Below, in pieces: positions 48,097 to 56,158 of a stretch of DNA of 64,000 nt. Source of the DNA: Tropicimonas sp. IMCC6043 (GTDB lineage: Bacteria; Pseudomonadota; Alphaproteobacteria; Rhodobacterales; Rhodobacteraceae); the NCBI RefSeq assembly GCF_004146235.1, contig NZ_SELO01000016.1, positions 37,330 to 101,329 of the forward strand, in the 5' to 3' direction. Position numbers and translations under genes: made by a program. Each line of letters starts with the position of its first letter. Position 1 is the first letter of the stretch. The notes below the pieces were generated by a model. It saw only the letters and a list, made by a program, of their open reading frames with translations, was not told where the DNA came from and did not search any database.

Positions 48097-49280
48097 TGCC
48101 CCGCCTCCACGATGAAACTGCGCGGCCTGGACGACGGCCCTTCGCTCTCGATCCTGATCTTTCCGGCGGTCAGGAGGCTGTCCATCGCGGCCTTGAACGC
48201 CCGCTTCGTCATGCCCTCGTTGTCCGGGTGTTCGGCGAACTGCTTGGGGGCGTAGTTCGGCCCGCCAGCGTGGTTGACCCGCCGACCTTGCGCTGTGTAG
48301 GTCGCGAGCAAGTGCATGAACACGCGCTGCGCCTTGGCCCCCGCCGCCAGCTTGTCCAGGCCCTGTTCGGCCACCTCGGGGACAAACACGCCTGCCTGCC
48401 ATTTGATGTGCGTCTCTTCTCCTACGCGCCCGTAGTTGGCCTTCATTGTCGTCAGGACGCGGCGGTCAGGATCTGCCTCGAACCCGCAGTCTGTGATCCG
48501 CGCGAGGTAGAGGCGCGAGCGCACGCTGTTGTTCCACGCGGTCGAGCCTGAGGCGCCCGTGCCGCTGCTGAGGCCGGTGAGCGACGGGTGCCCCAGAAGC
48601 AGGACGGCGCATCCCCGCTTGAGGGCCAACCCCCGGAGGATGCCGATGAACTGGCGGACCTTGGCCCGGTCGTTCTCATTGGCCGGATAGACATCCGCCA
48701 GTGTGTCGATGACGATCAGCACGGGAGCGTCGTTAGCCGCCCGTGCGTCCAGTTCCTTGAAGAGTTCGGATTGCATCAGGGTCACCTGGCTATCGACCGC
48801 GAGCAGCGCATCCTCACCGGCCAGCGACCGCAGGGTGAGACCGGACAGGTCGTCATAGGCCCGACGCTCGGCCCGCAGGATGTCCTCCAGGCGCCGGTGC
48901 AGTTCGTCCTCGTCGTCTTCCGCGCTCATGTAGATGACGCGACCGGCCGACACCCCTTTGCCGATCCAGCCACCGCCCGTGGCAACCGCGACAGCCAGTT
49001 GCAGCGCCAGCAGGCTCTTGCCGGTGCCTCCGTCGCCACTGAACAGAGTGACGGTCATTTGAGGCACCAGCCCGTGCACCAGCCATTCGCGCGGTGGCAC
49101 GGGCTTTCCCTTGAGCGATGCGGCCGAAAAGAACCGGCTGTCGCGAGAGGTTGCGGAATCGAGGAATTCCGATCCGCCGCGACGTTGCATTGGCGGGTCG
49201 TTGAACCCGCTGGCCCGATCCCGCGCCGAGCGGAATTCCTCCGCAGCCTGCGCGAAGGTGTTTGATCCGTCAGGCATCAT
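48093..49280 (-). CDS. RepA-like AAA ATPase / replicative helicase
   Basis: The 395-residue protein has the hexameric-helicase RepA/RecA-type core: TLFSGDGGTGKSLLALQLAVA (Walker A), VIYMSAEDDEDELHRRL, LIVIDTLADVYPANENDR (Walker B with the RepA-type ending) and AVLLLGHPSLTGLSSGTGASGSTAWNNSVRSRL. The C-terminus has a winged-helix look. Such ATPases serve replication of plasmids, satellites and small integrative elements. Its ATG overlaps the upstream gene's stop; two adjacent ATGs are possible. Confidence 0.87.
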   Translation of the reverse strand: MMPDGSNTFAQAAEEFRSARDRASGFNDPPMQRRGGSEFLDSATSRDSRFFSAASLKGKPVPPREWLVHGLVPQMTVTLFSGDGGTGKSLLALQLAVAVATGGGWIGKGVSAGRVIYMSAEDDEDELHRRLEDILRAERRAYDDLSGLTLRSLAGEDALLAVDSQVTLMQSELFKELDARAANDAPVLIVIDTLADVYPANENDRAKVRQFIGILRGLALKRGCAVLLLGHPSLTGLSSGTGASGSTAWNNSVRSRLYLARITDCGFEADPDRRVLTTMKANYGRVGEETHIKWQAGVFVPEVAEQGLDKLAAGAKAQRVFMHLLATYTAQGRRVNHAGGPNYAPKQFAEHPDNEGMTKRAFKAAMDSLLTAGKIRIESEGPSSRPRSFIVEAGQ

Positions 49281-49516
49281 GCGGCGCCTCCCGAGATCCT
49301 CGCGAGGGTCTCTTGCAACAGGCGATGCGCCTTGGCGGCCGGCATCGCTGGCCAAAGCTCGCCGCTGTCGTAGTCGTCGCGGTCCCACACAGAGAGTGTC
49401 CAATCGCCGAACTCGTCTGGCATCAGGACTTCGACCACCCGCCTGGTGCCGGCGAAGGTGAATTCGGCGGGCTCCAGCGGAACCGTCGATGGGAATAGAG
49501 TGGTCACGTTCGTCAT
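49277..49516 (-). CDS. 79-residue satellite-module protein
   Basis: A compact acidic protein with FTFAGTRRVVEVLMPDEFGDWTLSVWDRDDYDSG and a helical tail LLQETLARISGG. It is joined by four-base overlaps to the genes on both sides. No domain is recognised. Co-translation with the RepA-like ATPase is likely. Confidence 0.72.
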   Translation of the reverse strand: MTNVTTLFPSTVPLEPAEFTFAGTRRVVEVLMPDEFGDWTLSVWDRDDYDSGELWPAMPAAKAHRLLQETLARISGGAA

Positions 49517-50097
49517 GCCGCTCCCTCCCCGCAGAAGTGGCGCATCACGCCGGCAAATTCCCGGTCGGTCAGGCTGTCGAGGACGGCCGTCGCAATGATC
49601 GCCCGGTCCTCGGGATCAAGCCGGTGACGGAAGACGATGGCCGCCGCCGCGTTGCCGTAGTCGTTACGTAACGTGAGGGCATAGCCGACCATCCGAGCCG
49701 CAGCCTTGTGGGACGGCTTGGCGTAGTGACGCAGTGCCTTGGCGCGCCAGGATGTGCGATTTTTTGCTCTAAGAGCGGTTTCTTCCTCAGTGTATCGAGC
49801 CCCGGTCGCAGTTGCAGCTGCGCCGGCGTTTGTCGTCTTGTTGTCAGGCGATTGTTTCCATTTAGACACCAAAACGGAGAAATCTGTGCTATTGTATCCA
49901 GACTTCAAGCTACCACTCACGTCCCCCCGAACCCCGGCTGCAGCCCCCATTGCGCCGGGGTTTGTCGTGAGGGATGTCACGTCTGGGTCACAATCCAGAC
50001 ATGTCGAAAGGTTAACGTCGGAGATATTTCGAGCACCAAATTCAACGCCGGTTGCAGGAGTGGCTGCGCCGGCGTTTTTCTTTGCCTCTGCCTTCAT
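49513..50097 (-). CDS. 194-residue satellite-module protein with three in-frame palindromic repeats
   Basis: The N-terminal 110 residues are low-complexity and contain three related peptides, KNAGAATPATGVEF, TNPGAMGAAAGVRG and TNAGAAATATGARY, each encoded by a palindromic DNA repeat. The C-terminal 80 residues look folded (SWRAKALRHYAKPSHKAAARM, NAAAAIVFRHRLDPEDRAIIATAV). Overlaps of four bases link it to the next gene and the previous one. The function is unknown. The repeats resemble in-frame palindromic element insertions. Confidence 0.7.
   Translation of the reverse strand: MKAEAKKNAGAATPATGVEFGARNISDVNLSTCLDCDPDVTSLTTNPGAMGAAAGVRGDVSGSLKSGYNSTDFSVLVSKWKQSPDNKTTNAGAAATATGARYTEEETALRAKNRTSWRAKALRHYAKPSHKAAARMVGYALTLRNDYGNAAAAIVFRHRLDPEDRAIIATAVLDSLTDREFAGVMRHFCGEGAA
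49798..50076. repeat. Three 33-bp palindromic repeats inside one coding frame
   Basis: Copies at 50044-50076, 49930-49962 and 49798-49830 each have 8-bp arms around a 17-nt loop: AACGCCGG/CCGGCGTT, AACCCCGG/CCGGGGTT, and an imperfect AGCCCCGG/CCGGCGTT. Starts are 114 and 132 bp apart, both multiples of three. Confidence 0.8.
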
Positions 50098-50216
50098 GCG
50101 CTGCCCTCCCCGAAGCACCAGGAAGCGAGCACTTCCGCCTGCCGATGGGTGAGCCCAAAGCGGCGGCGCAGGTGGCGGATCTGAAGGTCGCGCGGGGCGG
50201 GGTAGTAGATCCTCAT
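50094..50216 (-). CDS. 40-residue satellite-module microprotein with HTH-like end
   Basis: The frame begins MRIYYPAPRDLQIRHLRRRF and continues GLTHRQAEVLASWCFGEG, which resembles the first helices of a GerE/sigma-type helix-turn-helix. Four-base ATGA overlap with the next gene and single-base ATGA-type overlap with the previous gene support translation. A DNA-binding role is inference from the HTH resemblance. Confidence 0.62.
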   Translation of the reverse strand: MRIYYPAPRDLQIRHLRRRFGLTHRQAEVLASWCFGEGSA

Positions 50217-50572
50217 CACGCGGCCTCCTCGAAACCGACGCCGCGCACCTCGTCGTCCAGGAAGTAGATCCCAAAGCGCTCGCACTCGGTCGTGCCGTCG
50301 CTCTCGAAGACCTCGGTGCGGATGGTGACGCCGTGATCCCGCTTCAGGACCATCACCCGGTCGCTGACGCGCACCGGGCTGGCGCAATAGAGGGGGCCGC
50401 GCATGAGGCCCTCAAGCACCCGGCGGTTTCCGCCCTTCAGCGTGACCGTGCGGGTCTCGCCGGTCGTGGAGATCAATTCATAGGTCGCGGAGTCGGCGGC
50501 CGGGGGGAGGTCAGCCCAACTCAGGATTCTCTGAGCGTTTTTCGGTGGTGTAGTGCTCGAATTAGTTTTCAT
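50216..50572 (-). CDS. 118-residue satellite-module protein
   Basis: The protein starts MKTNSSTTPPKNAQRILSW with GAGGCAAAGAC upstream and has a beta-rich body (YELISTTGETRTVTLKGGNRRVLEGL, CASPVRVSDRVMVLKRDHGVTIRT). I recognise no family; it has a small-regulator or anti-restriction feel but nothing firm. It is the first gene of the overlapping chain that ends with the RepA-like ATPase. Confidence 0.7.
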   Translation of the reverse strand: MKTNSSTTPPKNAQRILSWADLPPAADSATYELISTTGETRTVTLKGGNRRVLEGLMRGPLYCASPVRVSDRVMVLKRDHGVTIRTEVFESDGTTECERFGIYFLDDEVRGVGFEEAA

Positions 50573-50677
50573 GTCTTTGCCTCTTTGCTTGAATGACCGA
50601 GGCAAAAGCGCTACGCTTCCAGTGTCCGCTAGAAACGAATGCGCCCCGCTCGGTCAAATTGATCGGCGGGGTTTCGT

Positions 50678-50872
50678 TTAGGCGGCATCCACCATATTGG
50701 CGGCGATCCATGCATCGAGATCCGCGCGGCGATAGACGACGCAGCCGGCGACTTTCGCGAATGCCGGGCCCTTATGGCGATTGGACTCCATGCGGAGCTT
50801 GGCGAGTTGGGATTGAGAAACCCCGAGATAGGCCGCGGCCTCTGCGGGGCGAAAATTGTGATTTGCGATCAT
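50678..50872 (-). CDS. AlpA/excisionase-like MerR-type HTH protein
   Basis: The 64-residue protein has a single winged HTH: NFRPAEAAAYLGVSQSQLAKLRMES, then GPAFAKVAGCVVYRRADLDAWIAANM. This is the AlpA/Xis layout that controls excision or satellite gene expression. Its position between the integrase block and the replication block fits a directionality factor or master activator. Confidence 0.85.
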   Translation of the reverse strand: MIANHNFRPAEAAAYLGVSQSQLAKLRMESNRHKGPAFAKVAGCVVYRRADLDAWIAANMVDAA

Positions 50873-50936
50873 TGCTGCGACACTCCGAATTGTCAGGACG
50901 TGTCACTTATCTAGATTGTCGTTCCGCCCGGCATAA

Positions 50937-50959
50937 TACTGACAAAGCGTTTGTCAGTA
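50937..50959. promoter_or_regulatory. Perfect inverted repeat upstream of the AlpA-like gene
   Basis: Ten-base arms TACTGACAAA and TTTGTCAGTA flank GCG. It lies 65 bp before the AlpA-like start and 13 bp after the 256-residue gene, so it may be an operator, or a terminator for the integrase side (followed by TTATGCC on the minus strand). Confidence 0.5.
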
Positions 50960-50971
50960 CCCCCTCCGGGA

Positions 50972-51742
50972 TTAGCCTTCCTCTCGCCCGATCCATTCGC
51001 CGGTGGGAAGGCATATCCCGCCCGCCGCGCTGGCGAACGCCACCAAGCGCTCTCCAGACGGAAGCAATGGATCATAGTCCCAGATTTCTGGCGGCCAACC
51101 CATTCCCGGAGTGTCAGCCGTGACTCTCCAAGTATCCCACGTATCGCTGTTGTCTGCCTCCAGAAGGCGTTGTTCATAGAAGGCGACTGTTCTCAGGAAA
51201 CTGAGATTTGCAGCGTCATCCCAACGGTCGAAAATCGACTTCATTGGGTCCAAGTATTCTTCCGACGATAATACTGCGGCCCAGAATGGGGCCGCGCTCC
51301 GAAACCGGACCCAAGCGCTCCACAAATTCCTTGGATTCCAAGGAACTTTCGCCTCTCTCTCGACCCACCGACCGTCTAATCCGAAACCCATTGCAGGCAC
51401 CTTGTTTACAGATCCCCACATTTCCGACGTCAATTCAATCGCGCGCCCGACGCTCATCTCCCTTCCACTCACTTTGTCCCAAACCATGAAGAATGCTATG
51501 GTTCCGCATGCAATCGCTTGGCCTATCCTCTCTTGCATGGTGCGCAAGACAGCATTTGCCACAGCAGAGTGATGGAAGTCTCCATCTGACGCAGAATAAA
51601 AACGAGCGGCTTCGCTTTGGTAAATGAGAAGACATTGCTCTACGCTCGCGTCGTCGTCTGGAAAATATGCTGTAGCTGTCAATCGCCCGTTCGCATCAAA
51701 GAGCAGTTTCCCATATGCGTCGAAAAGCTCAATTCTCCTCAC
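50972..51742 (-). CDS. 256-residue hypothetical protein downstream of the integrase
   Basis: The GTG start overlaps the integrase stop by GTGA. The product is soluble, rich in Trp and aromatic residues (VPWNPRNLWSAWVRFRSAAPFW, DTWDTWRVTADTP), with a central helical region. No domain is recognised. Position suggests it is translated with the integrase; unnamed cargo of this kind often follows island integrases. The GTG is preferred to the more distant 51796 start, which lies in integrase sequence. Confidence 0.6.
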   Translation of the reverse strand: MRRIELFDAYGKLLFDANGRLTATAYFPDDDASVEQCLLIYQSEAARFYSASDGDFHHSAVANAVLRTMQERIGQAIACGTIAFFMVWDKVSGREMSVGRAIELTSEMWGSVNKVPAMGFGLDGRWVEREAKVPWNPRNLWSAWVRFRSAAPFWAAVLSSEEYLDPMKSIFDRWDDAANLSFLRTVAFYEQRLLEADNSDTWDTWRVTADTPGMGWPPEIWDYDPLLPSGERLVAFASAAGGICLPTGEWIGREEG

Positions 51743-52911
51743 GCCCGCACCATCTGCACCACGTCGCCGGCCTCGCCAGCGCAGTAGCGTCCCCATGCAT
51801 CCATCAGCGAGCGGCGGCGCTCGAAGAGGTCCGACCGGTCGTAAGCCCGTTCGACTTCGTTGCCCCTTGCGTGCGACATGGCAGCTTCAGCCACTTCTCG
51901 GTCAGCGTGCGCGCGCTCTGAGGCCCAGACCCGGAACGAGGAGCGGAAGCCGTGAACAGTGACATCTTCATTTCCCATCCGCTTCAGCAGATTGTTGACC
52001 GCGATGTCGGACATCTGCCGTTCTTCGTGCCTGAGAATTGGTGACGGGAACACCATCGTCTCGCCCAATCCGCGAACCCGTTCCAGAACATCAAGCGCCT
52101 GTTCAGATAGCGGCACTCGGTGTTCTATTCCTCGTTTCATGCGAATTGCCGGCACGGTCCACGTGCTGTCGTTGATCTCTGACCACTCAGCGCCCCGCGC
52201 CTCACCTGATCGAACTGCCGTGAGAATGATGAACTCCAGAACGCGAGCCGACACCCCTTGCCGCTGCTTCAGCTTAGTCATGAACGCTGGAACACTCTGC
52301 CAGGGCATTGACGGCAGGTGCTCTTGAGACTGCTTCACGGCAGGAAGTGCCTTCTTGAGCCCGTTGATCGGGTTCTCATTTGGATAGAACCCGGCGCCCT
52401 TTGCCCAATCGAAAACAGTTCTCAGCCGTTGGCGAAGGCGCTTCGCCGTCTCGTGCTTTTCGGTCCAGATGGGCGAAAGAACCTTGAGACAGTCCGCAGT
52501 CGTCACCGTCTCTATCGGCCGCGACCCGAAGTGCGGATTCGCATAAATCCTGATCGTGGAGAGCCACGTCTCGGCGTGCTTCTTGTTCTTCCATGTCGGC
52601 AACAGCCCGGCGTGAACACGGTTCGCGGCCTCCTCGAACGTGATTGTCTCGCGCCGCCGTTCGGCGCGAGGGTCTCCACCATTACGCGCAATCTTCCGCA
52701 GGCGGGCCGTTTCCTCTCTGGCCTCGGCCAACGTCACGTAGGACACGCCGCCCAGCCCCATGTCGGTCTGTCGCCCGTGGATCGTGAGTCTCGCGATCCA
52801 GTGTTTCGAGCCGCCCGGCGCGACCACGACGTAGAGGCATCCGCCGTCAGAGTATCGGCCCGGCTGGTCCAGTTGTCGGACCTTCGCAACGGTCAGTTTT
52901 CCCGCTCGCAT
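51739..52911 (-). CDS. P4-type tyrosine integrase
   Basis: The 390-residue recombinase has the N-terminal DUF4102-like arm-binding part (KLTVAKVRQLDQPGRYSDGGCLYVVV), a central SAM-like core-binding domain and a catalytic domain with R in LTAVRSGEARGAEW, HGFRSSFRVWA, the second His in AMSHARGNEVERAY and the nucleophile Tyr in AYDRSDLFERRRSLM. It should integrate at the tRNA-Ala 3' end. Its start lies 143 bp from the inferred right att site. Confidence 0.93.
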   Translation of the reverse strand: MRAGKLTVAKVRQLDQPGRYSDGGCLYVVVAPGGSKHWIARLTIHGRQTDMGLGGVSYVTLAEAREETARLRKIARNGGDPRAERRRETITFEEAANRVHAGLLPTWKNKKHAETWLSTIRIYANPHFGSRPIETVTTADCLKVLSPIWTEKHETAKRLRQRLRTVFDWAKGAGFYPNENPINGLKKALPAVKQSQEHLPSMPWQSVPAFMTKLKQRQGVSARVLEFIILTAVRSGEARGAEWSEINDSTWTVPAIRMKRGIEHRVPLSEQALDVLERVRGLGETMVFPSPILRHEERQMSDIAVNNLLKRMGNEDVTVHGFRSSFRVWASERAHADREVAEAAMSHARGNEVERAYDRSDLFERRRSLMDAWGRYCAGEAGDVVQMVRA

Positions 52912-53054
52912 CGTCTACCATTTTTTCTACCAAGAACGTCGCGGAAAGAATAGGACAACGCACGACACAATGGAAGTGCCAAACGCGTGGTTTTGTTGGT
53001 AGAATGGAAGCTCTGGGAACGCCTATATGTCTTAATATCAGACACTTGCGCGGA

Positions 53055-53068
53055 CCTTGGCTCCACCA
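53055..53068. repeat. Inferred att site, right copy
   Basis: Exact copy of the last 14 bases of the tRNA-Ala gene, same orientation, embedded in otherwise non-coding DNA between the integrase and the SleB-like gene. Confidence 0.65.
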
Positions 53069-53334
53069 CTTCACTCCCGATTTTAGAACGACTTTTGAAG
53101 GGGTTACGCGGCAGCCGCTTACCTCTCTTGCGTTAGGTCACTTTCCTGCATGCAGTCTCGGGTCACCACTAGGTCACTGAATTTGGTGACCGAGTTTTAT
53201 AGCGGATAGCGCCAGAATCGACCGCGAAACTCCATGAGAATACGCTTGGAAAGTTGTTCGGACGAACTGATGACAGCAATGCCCTTGTCCGCTGGCTTCG
53301 ACCGCAAAGCGATCTGATCAACGATAGCTGATCA

Positions 53335-53850
53335 TCACCGTAGCTGTGTTTCCGTCGGCCGCGGCGTTGAAGGCTGGGTTACCAATTCAGGTGGCCGTTT
53401 CTCGTAGAAGGCGTTGCCGCCAGCGACGAGTACGTAATGCATGTTGTTGTAGCCCGCATGGTAGTTGGCAGCGTGGAAGAATTCTGCTTCGGCAATATCG
53501 GGGTGCCGCTCCCCCGACAGAACAGAAATCGCGGCTTCTCGAACCATATGTAGGGACCGGCTGCTCATCCGGCCAGTCATGATACCGGGAGCAAACTGGC
53601 CGGGTTGGGAGACGACACCGCAAACAGTATCGGGGTAGGCGTCCGACTCGACCCTGTTCATAACAACGCTTCCGACGGCAATCATGCCGTCTCGGCTTGA
53701 CTGGACGGACTCGAAATACATCGCGCGCGCCATACACTCTGCCGCGCGCTTGCTGACGGCGACATCGATTGCGGGCTGATTGGCGCATGAGACAAGTGTC
53801 GTGATCCCCAGTAGTGCAGCCACCATCGGCAGAATGTAACTTGAGTTCAT
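53335..53850 (-). CDS. SleB-like cell wall hydrolase lipoprotein
   Basis: The 171-residue product has a lipoprotein leader ending LVSC (Cys at about residue 22) and a SleB/hydrolase_2 domain: ECMARAMYFES, GMIAVGSVVMNRVESDAYPDTVCGVVSQPGQF, then HAANYHAGYNN. It should cut peptidoglycan near the membrane. The ATG at 53850 is preferred to a GTG four codons earlier. It is the first gene outside the island. Confidence 0.88.
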   Translation of the reverse strand: MNSSYILPMVAALLGITTLVSCANQPAIDVAVSKRAAECMARAMYFESVQSSRDGMIAVGSVVMNRVESDAYPDTVCGVVSQPGQFAPGIMTGRMSSRSLHMVREAAISVLSGERHPDIAEAEFFHAANYHAGYNNMHYVLVAGGNAFYEKRPPELVTQPSTPRPTETQLR

Positions 53851-54473
53851 GCGCGTTCTCACGTGCTTCAGCCAAGATTATTACTCATCGCCGATAGTTT
53901 ATCGGATTTGGTCAGTGGCACTCAACTTTCACATTGAAGCTTAGACGGCCGCTTGGTCGAGACCCGGACCACCGCCAGGGTGACGGGTACGTCCGAGATT
54001 CTTGCGTTGCGATCATCTGGCGAAAGGGCTCGGATGACCGCCTTGTGCTGAAAGCTGAAATCCAAACCCACCGCAGCATCCTTCACGAAGGGCGGACACC
54101 GGACTCTCGCTGCGTTCCTCTCGGTCGTCGGCTATAGGGTTCTTCTCACACCAAATCGACTAGGATGCAGAACAGAACAAGTTCCTCATTACCTCACCGC
54201 ACACTTGCAGTGCGCTCCGTGAGTATTGTTGGGTTATCCGCAGACGCCGCCGAACGCCTTTGCGGCCCAACTTCAACCAACCCGAAAGGTCGCACGACGA
54301 CCGGACCAGAAACAGGGTGAAGTCCCCCCTATTTCGGCAAGCGTAATGGCCCAGTTCAAAGGGGGAAGGACAATGCCGCGGACCAATGAACTTGGCGCAC
54401 CCGTCGCAATTCAATACTTGTTGCGACGGGTGCGCCAATGAAGCTTGGGCACGTTATGGGACCGCTGTGCCAA
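53851..54473. other. 623-bp intergenic region ending in a long hairpin
   Basis: No coding frame is supported. The segment around 54045-54120 looks like repeat-rich non-coding DNA. A perfect 18-bp stem hairpin lies at its right end (listed separately). Confidence 0.4.
54392..54438 (-). terminator. Long perfect hairpin after the molybdoenzyme operon
   Basis: Arms of 18 bases (TTGGCGCACCCGTCGCAA and its complement) enclose an 11-nt loop, 36 bp past the last gene of the operon on the minus strand. No T-tract follows, so termination may be factor-dependent, or the hairpin may protect the mRNA end. Confidence 0.5.
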
Positions 54474-55091
54474 TTACTCCATTTCGTGATAACCGTTTAC
54501 CATGGTCTTGAACTGGCTTGAGATCTTGTGGCCAGTTGTCCCCAGATAGATGTGCATCAATGTGAAACCGAAAAGGACTACACCGGCGACGTAATGCACA
54601 AGGGCCACGGGAACCAACCCGTCAAGGCCCAACACCTCTTTAGGAGCAAGATTCGGCCAGAGGAACATTGCGCCCGAAATCAGCACGATGGGCACAAGGA
54701 TGTACATCACCGCCCAGTACATGACCTGCTGCAACGTGTTGTGGCTGGCCTCCCGAGTCGGCTCGTACGGGTCTGGCGCCCCGACGAAGATGCCCCAGCA
54801 GTAAAACTTTATCTGCTTCCAGGACTTCCCGATGAACCCTTTCATTTCGGGGAGGTACCGACCGAGGTTTCCCGAGAACAGATTTGCCAGGATGAACAGC
54901 CCATACAGCCAGAGCAAGGTCACACCGCAGAAGTTGTGGATTTTGACCGCGGTTTCGAACCTCAGGATGCCCCATCCGGTACCGGAGAAATGCATGCTGG
55001 CGCCGCTGATCGCAAGGAGGATCATTAAGGCAGCGTTCGTCCAGTGCCAGAGCCTGATCCAGATTGGCAAGATGAAGATACGCTGTGTCAT
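54474..55091 (-). CDS. Cytochrome b subunit of molybdoenzyme complex
   Basis: The 205-residue protein has four membrane helices of the cytochrome b561/formate dehydrogenase gamma type. Heme-ligand His candidates are in IRLWHWTNA (His16), AVKIHNFCG, and two near the C-terminus (ALVHYVAG, FTLMHIYLG). It should exchange electrons between the quinone pool and the periplasmic hemes. It ends the six-gene operon and overlaps the heptaheme gene stop by ATGA. Confidence 0.9.
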   Translation of the reverse strand: MTQRIFILPIWIRLWHWTNAALMILLAISGASMHFSGTGWGILRFETAVKIHNFCGVTLLWLYGLFILANLFSGNLGRYLPEMKGFIGKSWKQIKFYCWGIFVGAPDPYEPTREASHNTLQQVMYWAVMYILVPIVLISGAMFLWPNLAPKEVLGLDGLVPVALVHYVAGVVLFGFTLMHIYLGTTGHKISSQFKTMVNGYHEME

Positions 55092-56158
55092 TCTTTGCCT
55101 CCTGTCATCAGCCTTCCGATCACTCGTCCAAGGATGTGAAGCGCGATACCGGCCAGAATCAGTGCCAGCAACGCCATGCCCAGTTGATCAACCTTGGTGT
55201 TGCGCGTTGCTCCGACAACATAGGCCTTGCTCAGCAGCTGCGCATTCTCGAAGCCCGCATCTTCCGCGTCTCTCTGCTCTGCAGCGTAGCGGTAAAGCGA
55301 GGCGCTCAAATGCGTGTCCGCGCTGTGACATGTCACGCAATCCCGACGCGCCTCCTCCTTGGTGAGGATCTTGTGCGAGATGTTCAGCGTGGGCGTTTCA
55401 GAAGCAGGCGTGTGACATTCGATGCACCTCACCGATGACCAATGGCGTTCAGGATCGGCCAGGAATTGGTGAATAACGTTGATGTCAGGCTGTTCCGGTA
55501 CAGGGATTATTCCTGCCGTAAACTCGGCAAAACGCAGTTCACTATCATGGCAGGAAAGGCACATGCCATTGTCCTGCGCAATGATCTCGACAGGATCCTT
55601 CAGTTTCGACGCAGATTGGAACACATGCGAGTCATGGCAGCTGTTACAATCGAACCGTTCGAAGACTTTCGGATTCTGCCCGTGAGCACCATGCGCTACC
55701 TGCGGTTCGATGCGCCAGGTCTGCAATGAATGACACTCCACGCAATCGAGCGTTTCGTGCCGACCAGGGACTTCCTGAAGCGGCCCCGAATGCGGGAAGC
55801 CCTCATAGCTTCCGACATGGCAGCTGATGCAGGTCATCCCAGTGTGGTTTGAGGCCTGCATGGCAACAGGGTCGATGAGTACCTTTGAAAGCGCCTCCAG
55901 ATCCACAATGGTCGGGTCGGCCGTAACGGCTCCCGCCTCTGTATGGCAACTGAGGCATTCTGCGTTTTTCGCGTTTACAGCGGCAACTGCCTCTGGCGAA
56001 GGTTTCGCATCCTCTTGCTGAGGCTCCTCCGCCGCGGGTTCCGTTTGTTGCGCCATTGCCTGCGGCGTTTGTCCCGTTGCCACCAGAATTCCCGCCAGGA
56101 ACAGGATTCCGGCACCGAACGTGATCGTTTTTACCGTCGAACGAAGATCACATTTCAT
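55088..56158 (-). CDS. Seven-heme membrane-anchored cytochrome c
   Basis: The 356-residue protein has an N-terminal signal/anchor (about residues 11-36) and seven CxxCH motifs starting at residues 68, 110, 139, 171, 200, 245 and 274. A C-terminal membrane helix lies at about 327-347. Free His residues between motifs can act as distal ligands. It probably links the cytochrome b to the diheme and iron-sulfur subunits. Start chosen at the MKCDLRSTV methionine, where the leader begins. Confidence 0.9.
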   Translation of the reverse strand: MKCDLRSTVKTITFGAGILFLAGILVATGQTPQAMAQQTEPAAEEPQQEDAKPSPEAVAAVNAKNAECLSCHTEAGAVTADPTIVDLEALSKVLIDPVAMQASNHTGMTCISCHVGSYEGFPHSGPLQEVPGRHETLDCVECHSLQTWRIEPQVAHGAHGQNPKVFERFDCNSCHDSHVFQSASKLKDPVEIIAQDNGMCLSCHDSELRFAEFTAGIIPVPEQPDINVIHQFLADPERHWSSVRCIECHTPASETPTLNISHKILTKEEARRDCVTCHSADTHLSASLYRYAAEQRDAEDAGFENAQLLSKAYVVGATRNTKVDQLGMALLALILAGIALHILGRVIGRLMTGGKE

